Assembly (NCBI GenBank): GCA_950295325.1
Contig: OX485805.1
Coordinates: 14,807,501 to 14,871,500, forward strand
Length of the DNA stretch: 64,000 bases
Source of the DNA: Polytrichum commune
Lineage: Eukaryota > Streptophyta > Polytrichopsida > Polytrichales > Polytrichaceae
Reading direction: 5' to 3'
Shown here: piece by piece, positions 11,516 to 22,446 of the stretch
How positions within the stretch are numbered: the stretch's first letter is position 1
Layout of the letters: each line of letters opens with the position of its first letter
Position numbers and translations under genes: made by a program
Notes under the pieces: model-generated
Databases searched by the model: none
Seen by the model: only the letters and a program-made list of their open reading frames with translations
What the model was told of the DNA's origin: nothing

Positions 11516-11803
11516 TAGAGCAAAAACTATTTCACAAGCTTAGGAGTGCTAGGCAAATGTCCTCCATTGGTGAAAGAATATATATGTAAGCCTACCATGG
11601 TGGTAGGTTTATAGATTTTCTAGTGACGCATGGTAATCGCTCATGACTCATTCATATGTTTGAAGTGGTTCCTCAAGCCATACCATTACTTAGGATTGTA
11701 ACTTGCTTATGTGGGCCCAACAACAATACCAAGGTTTTTTGGAAACAATTCTCGTAGGATCCTTTACGAATTAGATTCCGATTTTGAATAGGCCAGTCGT
11801 GTC

Positions 11804-12434
11804 CAGAGTTGGGGAAGTTTTTGAAGCCTTAGTGGCTAATTGCCGGTAGTTGCTACGAAGGGTTGGATTTTTCCCAATTTACATCGGCAGAAGCCGGTCT
11901 TTTGTAAAATCAATCGGCCAATTGCCTATATTTTCATATTGTCATTGGCCAATATCCGATTAAATGGAATTCATATCGGCACTAATTGTTCAAAAAATGT
12001 ATGAAAAGTTATTAGAAATCATTTCTTAGTACAAAATCTTGAATAAGTGAAAAGAAAGGCATGTTCAAAACTTTAAATTTGAAGACTTAATATCCTTCGC
12101 AGGAATTGAACCTAGCAATGCCTTCACCGCTTGAAGGCCAAGGGTCCCCCAATTCTTCATAGAAGTAATTCAAAAAGTTTAAGGTTTAGGGCACTTCCTC
12201 AAGTGCATCATCAGATGCCCCAGACAAATAGCGCTCTGGATGCTTCCGGCTGAAATCCAGTAAGTCACAAGAAGAATCGGCTACATTTCCGGGACATTTT
12301 CTGGTTCATCGGCTAATTACCGGAGGATTGAAATTACAGTCAGATTGCCATCCGATGGTTGGAAATTTGGACCGGCCATGAGGGGAAATCCATCGGCTGG
12401 TAATGAACTAGCCGTCGGTTTTCCCCAAACATAG
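11804..12434 (+). mobile_element. hAT-like non-autonomous element, copy 1 (8-bp TSD)
   Basis: The 8-bp sequence GTCGTGTC flanks the element at 11796-11803 and 12435-12442. The ends are short imperfect inverted repeats: CAGAGTTGGGGAA at the left and CTATGTTTGGGGAA read inward from the right. A second copy at 32601-33260 has the same ends and a different 8-bp duplication, which proves mobility of this unit. Inside, at about 12102-12135, is a tRNA-like block on the minus strand with a perfect B-box-type GGTTCAATTCC. No transposase is encoded. Confidence 0.9.
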
Positions 12435-12884
12435 GTCGTGTCATAAAGCTTTCCCATGGAAATTGACATGCACCTTGCACTCTAGGGATGTGCCCTGATT
12501 TATCCTATTATAGCACATGGGTGCACAAAAGGGTTGTTCATCATAACTAAGGGTTACATCAACTACACAAGGCTGAGATATTCATGTTCTTGATATTATG
12601 TCATGTGCAACATTGAAAACCCATAAATAAACCTCACAACAACCTAGACATACAGAAGATATTAAAAGTTTGATAGGACTTTGAGTTGGAGATGATCATC
12701 CAACACCTCCATATTTCATGTAGTCTACGAATATGAGGCAAGATAATCAAATGTTTGGGAACAACTTTTGGTGAGCTTTCGGATTATAAGTGACTTGTTG
12801 TTGGTTAATGGTCTCACAAAAAAAACTAAGATCCAGAAGGTCAATTCTAGTGAGGTAGAGTTGGAGAAATCAGTGTCCGGGAAG

Positions 12885-13490
12885 GTTTTAGGGCACAATA
12901 GCTCGTAACCCAAATCTCTCCATGTCCAGCCGGTTACATGTTGTGATCTTTCAAATTTCATTTATTAATTTGCAAAAATATAATTCCATTGATTCCTCAA
13001 GAAAGATGGGTGATTATCTTGAAGTCTTGAACTTGGAGCCACTTATTTCTCAAGCTCAAATAGTTTATCTGTAACTACACTAAATATACACCAAATATGA
13101 TATTTAGTGTCACACGGCATTTTATGTCACTATGGTACCTTTTTGGATGACACTTCATATTGTCATGGATGATGGATGAGTTCATCCACTGGCAAAAACC
13201 CTACCATTCCCTTTCTCATCGACTCGTGATGAAATGTTGTTGTGGACGATTGAAGTTTGGATGAAAAATCACTCGGTAAGTGACAGTAGTTGCACCACTT
13301 ATTCTACAATCCCCCAAAAGTTTTACAAGGTGTGCCAAACAATCCATTTAGTGTTGGTGGCACTACACCGCGGTTTACAACTAGTATTGAGCAAGACAAA
13401 TTAGAATTTGTGACACTAAATATCATATTATTTAGAGTAATGGTCGATTCATCAGGAGAAAATGTTGGGAGAGATTAAATGAGCCCCTCG
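12885..13490 (+). repeat. CCGGTT repeat family copy, split by a MITE
   Basis: Sequence up to CATCTGTAACTA (13077) follows the family unit seen at 28492-29068 (blocks CCGGTTACATGTTG, TTCATTTATT, AAGTCTTGAACTT, ATTTCTCAAGCTCAA). The family resumes at 13440 with TGGTCGATTC. The interruption is the element at 13078-13437. Confidence 0.6.
13078..13437. mobile_element. TA-flanked CACTAAAT MITE nested in a repeat
   Basis: TA stands at 13076-13077 and 13438-13439. The left end carries CACTAAATA and ATATGATATTTAGTGTCAC, and the right end carries the reverse complement of the same motif. A diverged copy lies at 35014-35391; the two share long internal blocks such as GATGAAATGTT and GTAAGTGACAGTA. TA duplication and non-coding content fit a Tc1/mariner-type MITE. 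Confidence 0.7.
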
Positions 13491-13793
13491 GCCTGCTCAT
13501 TGTTGTGCATCCTTCTTCTTTTTGTGTGTGTGTGTGTGTTTTAATCCGGATTTTTTGGGGTCTTCATTTTTTATTTTTTTTGCGGAAATCAAGCCTATTT
13601 AAGCCTCATGATCAAGTGGCGCGTCCGAAAAGGCTGACAAAAAGCACGCACTCAGAATGAATGTAAGTTAGGGCGCGAAGTAAACACAAATAGGATCATC
13701 TGTTGTCAGCTCAGAGAGCAGAGACTTTGCATGTGATTCCGAATTATTCAACTTAACTTATTATTCAACACCACCTTGGACTTTGGAGAGAGG

Positions 13794-14175
13794 GAGAGAG
13801 GGAATTATTGCATACGAGCTTACTTTTCTCATTCATTCATCCATCCAACATAGAAACTCGACTTCCTAAACATTCACGATTGATTCATCTCAATCGACTT
13901 GGACTTTGGCTAAAGTGAAAGTCTTTGAAGTTAGTTATGGTGCCATATCAACTCCCTCCCCCAAAAAAGTGACTTTGGGGTTGCATGTTATTCCAGAGTT
14001 TTCAACTTCCTAAACATTCACGACTAATTCATCTCAATCGACTTGGACTAGGCTAAAGTGAAAGTCTTTGTAGTTAGTTATGGTGCCAAATCAACTCCCC
14101 AAAAAAAGTGACTTCGGGGTTGCATATAATTCTAGAGTTTTTATGTTAGATGAATGTGAGGGTACGCTTGCCCGG
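13794..14175. mobile_element. TIR element with GGAATTAT ends (copy 2)
   Basis: The left end reads GAGAGGGAATTATTGCATACG with CATCCAACATAGAA inside; the right end reads TTTTATGTTAGATGAATG followed by GAGGGTACG. Compared with 3815-4041 the outer right end is degraded. The interior was enlarged by the tandem duplication at 13865-14146. Confidence 0.5.
13865..14146. repeat. About 140-bp tandem duplication
   Basis: Two consecutive units each contain ACTTCCTAAACATTCACGA, AATCGACTTGGACT, AAGTGAAAGTCTTTG and TTATGGTGCCA. They differ by small indels, including the number of C and A around the CCCCAAAAAAGTGACTT block. Confidence 0.85.
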
Positions 14176-14557
14176 GGTGGCAATAGTTGGGATATATTGT
14201 TGGGATCCTTGGAGAATAAGATCATTTGATAGTAGATGTTGTCTCTATCATAATGTAGCGTAGAGTTTTGTAGAGGACTTCAAAACACGATTTAAATTAA
14301 CAATACTATAGTGCTTGTATATTCTAGTATAGTACTTAGTGCTTATTGTGGTTATTAGCATGATGAAAAATTAGTATGGCATGGACTAGGACCCTTGCAA
14401 TCGTTTATTGATAATCACATTGTGCTTATTCCTGGTCCTTGGCCATATTATTCACATGCTTGGGGACGTGATAGGTGGAGCTTAGAAATGTTATATAATT
14501 TGGACAAACGGTATAGCAATAAATGGGGGGAGAACAAGTTACCGCTACTTGCAGAGA

Positions 14558-14712
14558 AACTGGTTGTAATTCAAGACTTCAAGAAAAAATTTGATCCTTT
14601 TAGAGGAATATAGAGAATTTGCCTCAAAGTTATAAAGAAAACGGAAAGATGTCAACATGTCATCAATTGGACTTGGAAACACTAAGATCTTAATCGATTA
14701 TGCCCAAAAGTC
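14558..14712 (-). repeat. CCGGTT repeat family fragment, reverse orientation
   Basis: Reads as the reverse complement of the unit at 28492-29068: AATTCAAGACTTCAAG, then TTTTAGAGGAATAT, then GGACTTGGAAACACTAAGA and ATTATGCCCAAAAG. Upstream at 14395-14560 a short open plus frame (YYSHAWGRDRW) is unrecognised. Confidence 0.55.
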
Positions 14713-14782
14713 ACCCAAAACATTGTGTTATATGTCCTACCCACACATACTGATGAGCATAGCTAGTGGACAGCTTCCACTA

Positions 14783-14980
14783 CACGATTTCGTCTAATTA
14801 GTGTGGGTTACTATTCGGAGTTATGTGTTGCTATTCCTTTTTACCAACAAAGTTATATCATAATTTTCAGTGTGCATACTAACAATTTATGTTATTTGGG
14901 TAAGAAATTATGCTCTCAGTAAAATGTTATAGCAATGTGTAACTCCAAATGATAACCCAGACTAATTACACAAAATAATG
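14783..14980. mobile_element. TA-flanked MITE with CTAATTAGTGTGGGTTA ends
   Basis: TA occurs at 14781-14782 and 14981-14982. The terminal inverted repeats extend about 30 bases: CACGATTTCGTCTAATTAG at the left and CATTATTTTGTGTAATTAG inward from the right, both followed by a GTGGGTTA-like block and a core resembling TTTGGAGTTACATGTTGCTA. Relatives lie at 23435-23660, 32137-32355, 34891-35458 and 59174 onward. Confidence 0.75.
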
Positions 14981-15629
14981 TAGCAAGAAGCACTTTTCCA
15001 TTCGCATTTAGCCAACAAACACTCAAAACTTCACTACATTACATCCAATCGTTGGCTAAAAGCGACGAAAAAGTGGCCCACACTAGTGGGAGCCGTCCAC
15101 TAGCTATGCTCACTAACAAGTGTGGGCTAGGCAATAGTCTCCCTATACTACTATACCCCTCATAACTTATGTTAGATTGAAACAACCACCTCTTGAGATT
15201 GGCCAATTACATGCCATTTTTTGTTTTTTTGCCCTTTTGCCTAGTAGTGAAAAGAGACCCTCTTTGAATAGTTCTAAAAGGCAAAGGCTTGGGCCTTTTG
15301 ATCCCACTATAGGCTCTTTTATGCATGAATTCGGCCTGCTTTTGAGATTCCGTTGAGCTTTTCGTGAAGTTAGATGAGGGTTAAAAGGGCCAAGTAGATG
15401 TCTTGCTCTTTTTGTTGTTATTTTGACGTAAGATATTCACATTCAACGGGCTTGTGATGGGTAACTGTTTTTGGCCACATGTTGTGTGACAGGTTCAATG
15501 AAAATCTCATAGGGTTGGATTGTTAAAAAAAAAAAAGTCAAAATGAATTCATTAGAATTATGAGAATTTTTTTGAGAACCACAAAACTTTCACAAATTAT
15601 TCAACATAGTTGTGAATTTAATAGAAATC

Positions 15630-16035
15630 AATCCAATATGTTGTGTTGTTGGGCCTGCTACCCTAGAATTTGTAAGTTATATTTTGTAGACCCCTCAAAC
15701 AAAGTAAGAATATTTGTTCATTATTCATACATTCAAGTTGACACTTGAAAATTTTGGTGGAGTTATACCGCTAGCACTATTCACATGAGACATGTTTCAT
15801 CCCGGTATTATTTGTTGAAAATACTAATCATAACAACACTATCACCAAAAAAATCTACCCTATTCACAATATTCATACTATTCATACCAACATCATTTTT
15901 GTACATGCAACAATTTCTTCTTATTTTCTAAGTTCCTTCCCATGAAGGTAAGATAGTGGAGGCCAATGTTAGATGCTAAATGTAGAATGGAGCACAACCA
16001 TGTAGCTGAATAATGTTATGTCACCCACTGCATTG
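15630..16035 (-). repeat. Dispersed repeat, inverted copy of 30268-30690
   Basis: Blocks near the right edge (TTCCCATGAAGGTAAGATAGTGG, shown here only in part, then AATGGAGCACAACCATG and GAATAATGTTATG) are the reverse complement of the left part of 30268-30690. Both copies end with a TAACATTATTCA motif. A further partial match lies near 56360-56420. No coding sequence is seen. Confidence 0.5.
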
Positions 16036-16039
16036 GCCA

Positions 16040-16774
16040 CTTTCATGACATAATTCACAATTACAACATCTTCATAACCAATTTTTCAAGATTAATTCTT
16101 TCACGATCTCCATAAAATTTTCCCAAGTAATTTGATTCCATAGCAAGCATTAGAGATTCTTTCTATTCTACCGGTTCAACTCAACGAGGATATCTACAAG
16201 AATATGTGAAATTGAAAACAAAAAAATGAGGATGTCATCAAGAGATAATATTAACGTTTAGTTATTTTGCACACACTCACTATTATGTTTGATAAGAGCC
16301 TTTCATTGTTCAACATTATCTTCCTAGGAAGTCTTACACTTAAAACACATCGGCCTTATTGCAAACATTTCCTCAACCATTGTTCAAGGTTGAGGGTGGG
16401 TTTCCATATCCATTGTTGTCCCACTAGATTCTAGATAATAGTGGGTTGGATGTGTCCTCATGATGATAACAAAAATAACCAAACAACCACATTTTGGTTG
16501 CTCTCCAGGATATGAAGGCATGTGACCATGAACACTAAATTTCCATGGTCCCACTAAACACTTGAAGTAAATGTGGTTGGTTGGCACATACGGACCTTAC
16601 CCCCACCAAATTTCTTCTACACTTGTCCTTATTTTTCATTAGAGTCTGGTGAGCAAGCAACATACAAGAAACCTCACCCTAAACCTATCAGAATTTGAAC
16701 AATCTTGGGGTAAGTGGGTGGGTCCAATGAGCGGGGAGAACCAACCGCTAGTTTCCGATGAACCGGTTGAGTTT
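16040..16774. other. Gene-free AT-rich stretch
   Basis: I see no gene and no clear repeat boundary here. A minus open frame at 16384-16587 has no recognisable motif. Confidence 0.35.
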
Positions 16775-16960
16775 GAAAAAAAAATTAGTTGAAGTTGAAG
16801 ACTTTAAGAAAACTACCAATCATTCTAGAAGAATCCACAAAACATGCTTCAAATTAATAAATAAAGGGGGAAAAAAACCACCGAACGATCACAACATGTA
16901 ACCAGTTGGACTTGGAAACACTAGGATTTTGACTAATTATGCCCAAGAATCTCCCCAGAC
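16775..16960 (-). repeat. CCGGTT repeat family fragment, reverse orientation
   Basis: Contains GAAGACTTTAAGAAAACTACC, CATTCTAGAAGAATC, CACAACATGTAACCAGTTGG and ACTTGGAAACACTAGGATTT in the order expected for a reversed family unit. Confidence 0.55.
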
Positions 16961-17038
16961 ACTAGGTGGGTCCGTAAGGAAGGAATCCAATTGTGAAGAT
17001 GATGGGAAATTGGAAAGGAGAGGATTCAATTGAAAGTA

Positions 17039-17271
17039 CACTAAACATGATATATTTAGTATCACTTACTATTTGGTATTACACAACACTGTATCTTTTC
17101 ACAATTGATGTTATTTTTTTATTTTTTTATTTTATCGAGTAAAGATGTTGATGTTCCATAATGTCCAAACAACCAATTCGACATTTGGTGGTAAAATATG
17201 AGATATATAGTAAATAAATATAGCATTGCGTAATTCCAAATAGCAAGTGACGCTCAATATCGTTTTCGGTG
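17039..17271. mobile_element. TA-flanked foldback MITE (CACTAAAC...)
   Basis: TA stands at 17037-17038 and 17272-17273. The arms are inverted for about 55 bases: the left arm has TTTAGTATCACTTACTATTT then GGTATTACACAAC, and the right arm has GCATTGCGTAATTCC then AAATAGCAAGTGACGCT. A sister copy with the same arms lies at 54724-54938 and a truncated one at 36497-36640. Confidence 0.75.
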
Positions 17272-17470
17272 TAGTTTTTTTTCCTTTCCTTACACCTCTT
17301 ACATGTGATGATGATGATGATGATGAGAGGAATGGAGTTGACAGAGGAGGAGGCTCCAACACATTGCTCCCACGGACTCTCACTCATGAGGCTAAGTGAC
17401 CGGGGCAGCCTCACTCTGCCCGAATCCGACTTCATAACATGCACCCTAAATCTCGTTCTCAACATTAACA

Positions 17471-17513
17471 CCCCCCCCCCCCCCCCCCAAAAAAAAAAAA
17501 AAAAAAAAAAAAA
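17471..17513. repeat. 18 C followed by about 25 A
   Basis: An uninterrupted C run joins directly to an A run. It may be the tail of an inserted element, but no partner end was found. The length may be affected by sequencing error in homopolymers. Confidence 0.7.
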
Positions 17514-18153
17514 CAAGTGCATCACTTGGCGGGCTTTTGTTTGCATCATGGACCACTTCGGAACTTGTCCTGTGTCAAATGGCCTTTTTCCATGGTCAAA
17601 CTTAGAAAATTGCAGTTCTAGAGCTTTTGGGCCCCTCGATTAGGAGTAAACTGGACATGGACTAAGAGGAGCCACCTTACACCAAAATGTACAAATGTGC
17701 TGGTTTTTTTTAATGTATGTCCAAGAATGACATTTTGGGGGTGGGGGGGATTTGGGTGAACCAACCCATACACTCGTTCGTTGTTGGATGCCTAAACCCT
17801 TGCCTCCAAGGAACCAGTGTACGGGTTAGTTCACCCCAGCCGGGGGTGGGGGGGAGGGGGGGATTTATGTTTTACCTTCTCCCCTTCTTCGTTTCTTCTC
17901 TCCTCTTGACTATAGTAATTTTTTGTCTGAGTAATAAAAATTAAAACGAATGGCATTTCTTTGCCATGGTCCCCTGGTTTTTGTAGCGAGGGAACCTCTT
18001 TTGCCTCTTTCACCACAAGACTTGTTGGACCATGAGAATGGATAATGTAAGCCTGAAAAGAGGCTTATTGGGGACCTGAAGCTCTGTGGTCACTCTGAAT
18101 TTTTATTCCTTGATGTAAACCGAAGTGTTCCCAGGATGAGTTCAATAGCCACC

Positions 18154-18166
18154 GGGGGGGGGGGGG
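18154..18166. repeat. 13-G homopolymer
   Basis: The run is followed by TATGTGCACC, resembling the sequence beside the C run at 63303-63315 (GTGCACC, reversed). This is one of several long G or C runs in the window. Confidence 0.6.
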
Positions 18167-18290
18167 TATGTGCACCTTTCATAACATGTATGAATATACA
18201 TGAGTACACAAAAGGGTTACTAATTGAAATTTTCCGTACTACACATACATATGCTACACAAATAAGAAAATATACAACAATTATACTTGT

Positions 18291-18954
18291 ATGGTAGGGT
18301 CATTTATTGAGGCTCATTTATTTGGAAGTATGAAGGAGCATGAGGAGTGTGATTATGATTACACATGGATTGACGATTCTAGTGCACAAAGTCGTGACAA
18401 GGAAAATTATGTTGTTGGAGAAGACAATTCAAACATGTGCAAGGATGTTGTCATAGAGATGGAATTGAGGCAGTAGTTGGTTGAAAATGATGTACATGAA
18501 GAATTACACAGTGAGCGTTGACATGCCTTGGATGTCCTAATTAATCAAATGTTGAAATGCCTTCCTAATCTAATGCAAAGTCCATTGTGGCTTATGTAGA
18601 GGTAGAGGAGTTTATTTTGTTCAAAAATACACTTGTTAGTCAATTGACTAGCAATCTAATTTTATCTAAAGATCAATTAACTCAGATTAAGGATAGCATA
18701 TTGTATATGAAGCCTCAACTCCTTACCACCACAAATCATGATACTATGTTAAATCTTGGTAGTGTTTGTGGAGTGTAGACGTGGAATGACCTAAAGCTAG
18801 ACATGGTAGACCAAGAAAAATAGCTCCAATTAAGGTTTGGCATGTTGGGAGGGTTTATTGGATGCGTGGAAAATTTGGTATTCATTGGGTGGAGTGTAGG
18901 GATCTAATTGACTTGATGGATGTCCATGTGATGAACATATGGTGATGTTATGTG
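18291..18954 (+). pseudogene. Cluster of short open plus frames, possibly a decayed transposon protein
   Basis: Three open pieces follow each other: 18291-18476 (acidic, with EECDYDYTWIDD), 18587-18778 and an ATG-less frame at about 18803-18954 containing an AT-hook-like RHGRPRK followed by a Trp-rich stretch (KVWHVGRVYWMRG). They are in different frames or separated by stops. I do not recognise the family. Tight packing of open, compositionally protein-like pieces suggests a decayed gene, but chance is possible. Confidence 0.25.
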
Positions 18955-19039
18955 CAATGGATGTCCATGTAATGTCTTTTCAAACAAGATTCCATAACCA
19001 ATGTTTGGCTATGTCTTGTAATCATGCATAGCAAGTTTT

Positions 19040-20850
19040 GTTTGGTTGACCCTTAGGAGCAAAGGGGATAATATCTCATTACAAGGTAGCAGGTACCCCT
19101 TGCCCATATCCTTGAACCTAATGCCACCCATTTTCAACTCGTTTGTAGTGAACGAGCAATGTAAGTCCAATTGGCTCCCAAATTTGACGGCTCCAACCTA
19201 CTTAGGGCCCATTTCACATGAGTGTCCATCACATTGTGTCACATCCTATGATGGCAATGTGACGCAAGACCCAACAACATCACATTGGTGGGAGGGGGTG
19301 GGTAAGTCCAAAAATTTACTTAGGGGTAAACTAACACAGTCAACCCCCTAGTCAACAGTTTGGTCAACTACTAAGCCGATTGCTAGTTTGCAGCCAACAT
19401 GATGATCAACTGGAACCCAAAATTTGACATAGCAATCAACTATGAAGAAAGAAAGAAAGAAAATTTAAATTTTAAAAATATGTTGTAAGATCTAACAGTC
19501 CAATTTGTTGTTTGAATTTTTGAATTTTTTTTTGTTAAGCAATCAACTAGCTAAGCAACTGCTAAAGTTGACATGGACCAATCCATGAGCTAGTTAACTT
19601 GGTACATGTAACTTAGAGTAGTTGGTTAGCTTGTCAACTCCTACCAACAGTCAACTTCAAAGAAAATCCAAAAGTCCAAAAAACATATGGACCATTAGGT
19701 CTTGCACCCCCCCCCCAAAAAAAATCTACAAGTTCAAAAAAGACTAGAGTTTTTTTTGTTTTTTTTTTTTAAAAAAAAAAAAAAAAATTTTTAAGAAGTC
19801 GACTGCTGCTAGCAGTCAACTAGAGAAATCAACCAAAAAACGATTATTTTACTATAATCATTAAAACAATAAAAAAACCACATCAAGGGGCGTTGCATCC
19901 TAACATGACATAATAGCTAGGGGACCGCATCACGTCCATTTGCACCTAACTGGGACACTGCAACTACCAACCATAGTTGAAATCCCCTTGAAAAAAAATC
20001 CCCCAATTCATAATATGAGGTTGGAATAGTTTTATAAAATGGAACTACAATTAACATTTCGACCAACCTTGACACTGACCACTAATTGTCAAATCTCCAT
20101 GCTCCCAATCGAATGTGATGATGAAAACCGTAACTAATAACCACATGTAGAACCAACACAAGGTACCACTACCACACATTTGAGGGTCCAAAATGTTCGA
20201 ATACATGTTATGAGTTTTAGGTACTTGTGCCTTAGATCCATTATGTCGTCTTCTTAATTAACTAAGGAAGGGCAATTAGGCTATCACGAATAGTTGGGTA
20301 AATACGACTCTAGTTGAGCAAAGCATGTAAACCTAGTTTTAGACCTGACAAAATACTGATGAAATACCATAGCTCTCTAGCACCTTGGGCAGAAAATAAT
20401 TAAGTTTGAAGGCGCCTAAATTTTTGGGAAATTAGATTCATTGAGTGTCCCCCAAAAAAGAAATAACATCCAAAGAGTGCCCAAAATCACAATAATGCAA
20501 GTGACATTCACTAGCATCCAACAAAGTAGCATCCAATAACTTCAACAAGTGACATACAAGTACAAGACAAACTTTAGGGTAACGAATGTTGGTTAAGAGA
20601 AGTGTTTAGGTTAATCGTAGCCGTCATAGATAAAATGAGGAAAACCATTCATGAATTACGGAAATGACTTGGATGAATGTCTAACTTATTTACAATTACT
20701 TCTCTTCTAATATACCCAATTTTATAATACTATTTTTTGGGTTGCCTAACTTACTTTCACACTTTAATTAATTATTAGACAGAAAGGTGCCCATGCTGCT
20801 AAAGAGCTACAGTAGACCAGTGTGCAATGAACATGGAGATTACCGACCAC
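19040..20850. other. Gene-free stretch with homopolymer tracts
   Basis: Contains a C10/A8 tract near 19707, long T and A runs at about 19750-19790, and several AGTCAACT-type short repeats between 19320 and 19810. No gene or transposon end was recognised. Confidence 0.4.
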
Positions 20851-20854
20851 TGAT

Positions 20855-21380
20855 TAGAGTTTGAGAAATAACCGGTTGACGTTCAAGGCTTCAGGAAAAT
20901 TACTGATCGTTTTGAGAGGAATCTAGCTACACTAAATAGGTAGATTAGTGTTAGATGCAATAGTTACCTAAAACTCTAATTTTCAACTGATATTACAATA
21001 AGTGTTTGAATAGGGTTTGAACAAATTATACCTTTTACGAGGTTCTCATATTCTTCTTCCTTCAATTCTTCATTCCAAGATTTACAAAATATCATCTAAC
21101 ACTAAATGCGCTCATGTAAATATTTAAAGTTACTACTCGGTACAAATAGTGTTAGAGTTGACATTTAGTGTTCTAACACTATAGAGACAATTTACATTTA
21201 GTGTTTTCGTCGACTATGAGTGTTTCCAACACTAATCTACCTATTTAGTGTACCGGTAGTAGGGAAATACTTCGAGTTGATAATTAAAGAGGAACCGGAG
21301 GATCACAACATGCATGCATGTATATAAATAACCGGTTGGACTTGGAATCTTGACTAGATTATGCTCCAAAAACCTCCCTA
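20855..21380 (-). repeat. CCGGTT repeat family copy, reverse, split by a MITE
   Basis: Left part 20855-20927 (AACCGGTTGACG, TCAGGAAAATTACTGATCG, TTTTGAGAGGAATC) and right part 21253-21380 (AATTAAAGAGGAACCGGAGG, AACCGGTTGGACTTGGAA, AATTATGCTCCAAAAACC) form one reversed unit once the element 20930-21250 is removed. Confidence 0.65.
20930..21250. mobile_element. TA-flanked MITE with at least 24-bp perfect inverted ends
   Basis: TA stands at 20928-20929 and 21251-21252. The left end CACTAAATAGGTAGATTAG followed by TGTT is exactly repeated, inverted, at the right. It sits inside a CCGGTT repeat copy. Perfect ends and a clean empty-site logic suggest fairly recent insertion. Confidence 0.85.
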
Positions 21381-22118
21381 TAAACCTAGATCCTGCCAGT
21401 GTAATAACACATACACAGGTCGAATGAATTCCTTGTCCCTGAAAGGCCTGAAAAGTGTGCAACAAATTGATGACGAGCGACATGGAATGCTTCAAAAAGC
21501 AACGAAACTTAGAATGGACCTAGCTAGCTAGCTAGCGGCTCGAATCACTACCCCCACCTATATATATATATATTGAAGGTGCCATGATGGGAAGAATAGT
21601 TTAACGCAGAAAGGGTCTTGGGTCAAAGCGCGACAAAGAAGAATCCCGGTGGCCGAATCAGAGGGTAGAATTATTTTGAGGCGCCGCAATCCGGATGGCT
21701 TCCTGATCCGACACCACGACTGCTGCCTCATCCCTCAATTATCTTCTCTCCAATCCACTTTAAACGTATCATTTGGTTGGTGATCTTCATGTTCCCCGAC
21801 TTCAACTGTGTAGATTTACACAACAACACGCACGTTGCATTAGCAAATCTACGACGAAACATCTGCAAAAACCGGATTGAAGATTGGATCTCCCCTTACT
21901 TAGTTACGGTGATGCGAAATGCATGTTTGTGGATTTCTTAACCGGATACATAATAAGTCTCCCCAATTGTGTTCATTGTTGAGTGTAGAGTGATTTTTGC
22001 TACTTGAAGGAGTCTGGTCTCTTTTAAACATGCTCAAATCTAGGGGTCCGCTTAAGAAAACGAGCCACTTAATAAGACCCGTCTACCTTAATATACTCAT
22101 CAAAATCGTTCAGGTGAC
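21381..22118. other. Gene-free stretch
   Basis: Contains a short (CTAG)n/(TA)n tract at 21519-21572 and a GC-richer patch at 21630-21730 with no recognisable protein. From about 22030 it matches the GAAAACGAGCCACTTAA block also found near 51075, part of a wider CCGGTT repeat unit. Confidence 0.35.
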
Positions 22119-22120
22119 TA

Positions 22121-22444
22121 CACAAAATATGATATTTGGTGTTTGATTACATTTAGTGTTGTGACCATCCTACCATGCTCAACATTAATTTTTCAATTGT
22201 TTGACAATTAGTGTTAGACATAAATGTGCTGCTACCTTCCCTCCCTACTGCCACCTTCCTTATTATATCCTTTTTTTTCATATCCTTACTAACACTAAAT
22301 TTAAACATGTAACTTCCACATATTACCATAGTTGATATTTAGTGTTTGAGTTTACATTTCATGTTACTTACTTTCATAAGGTTATTGATATTTAGTGTGT
22401 GCATTCGTATTTAGTGTATCAAACACTAAATATCATATTTTCTG
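22121..22444. mobile_element. TA-flanked CACAAAATATGATATTT MITE
   Basis: TA occurs at 22119-22120 and 22445-22446. The left end CACAAAATATGATATTTGG and the right end, read inward, CAGAAAATATGATATTTAG are inverted repeats continuing TGTTTGA. It is similar in size to 20930-21250, and family sequence continues on its right from 22447. Confidence 0.8.
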
Positions 22445-22446
22445 TA

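Noticed and set aside
17127-17549. 140-codon minus open frame
   Set aside because: It is driven by the A/C homopolymer (poly-Phe and poly-Gly) and overlaps a MITE.
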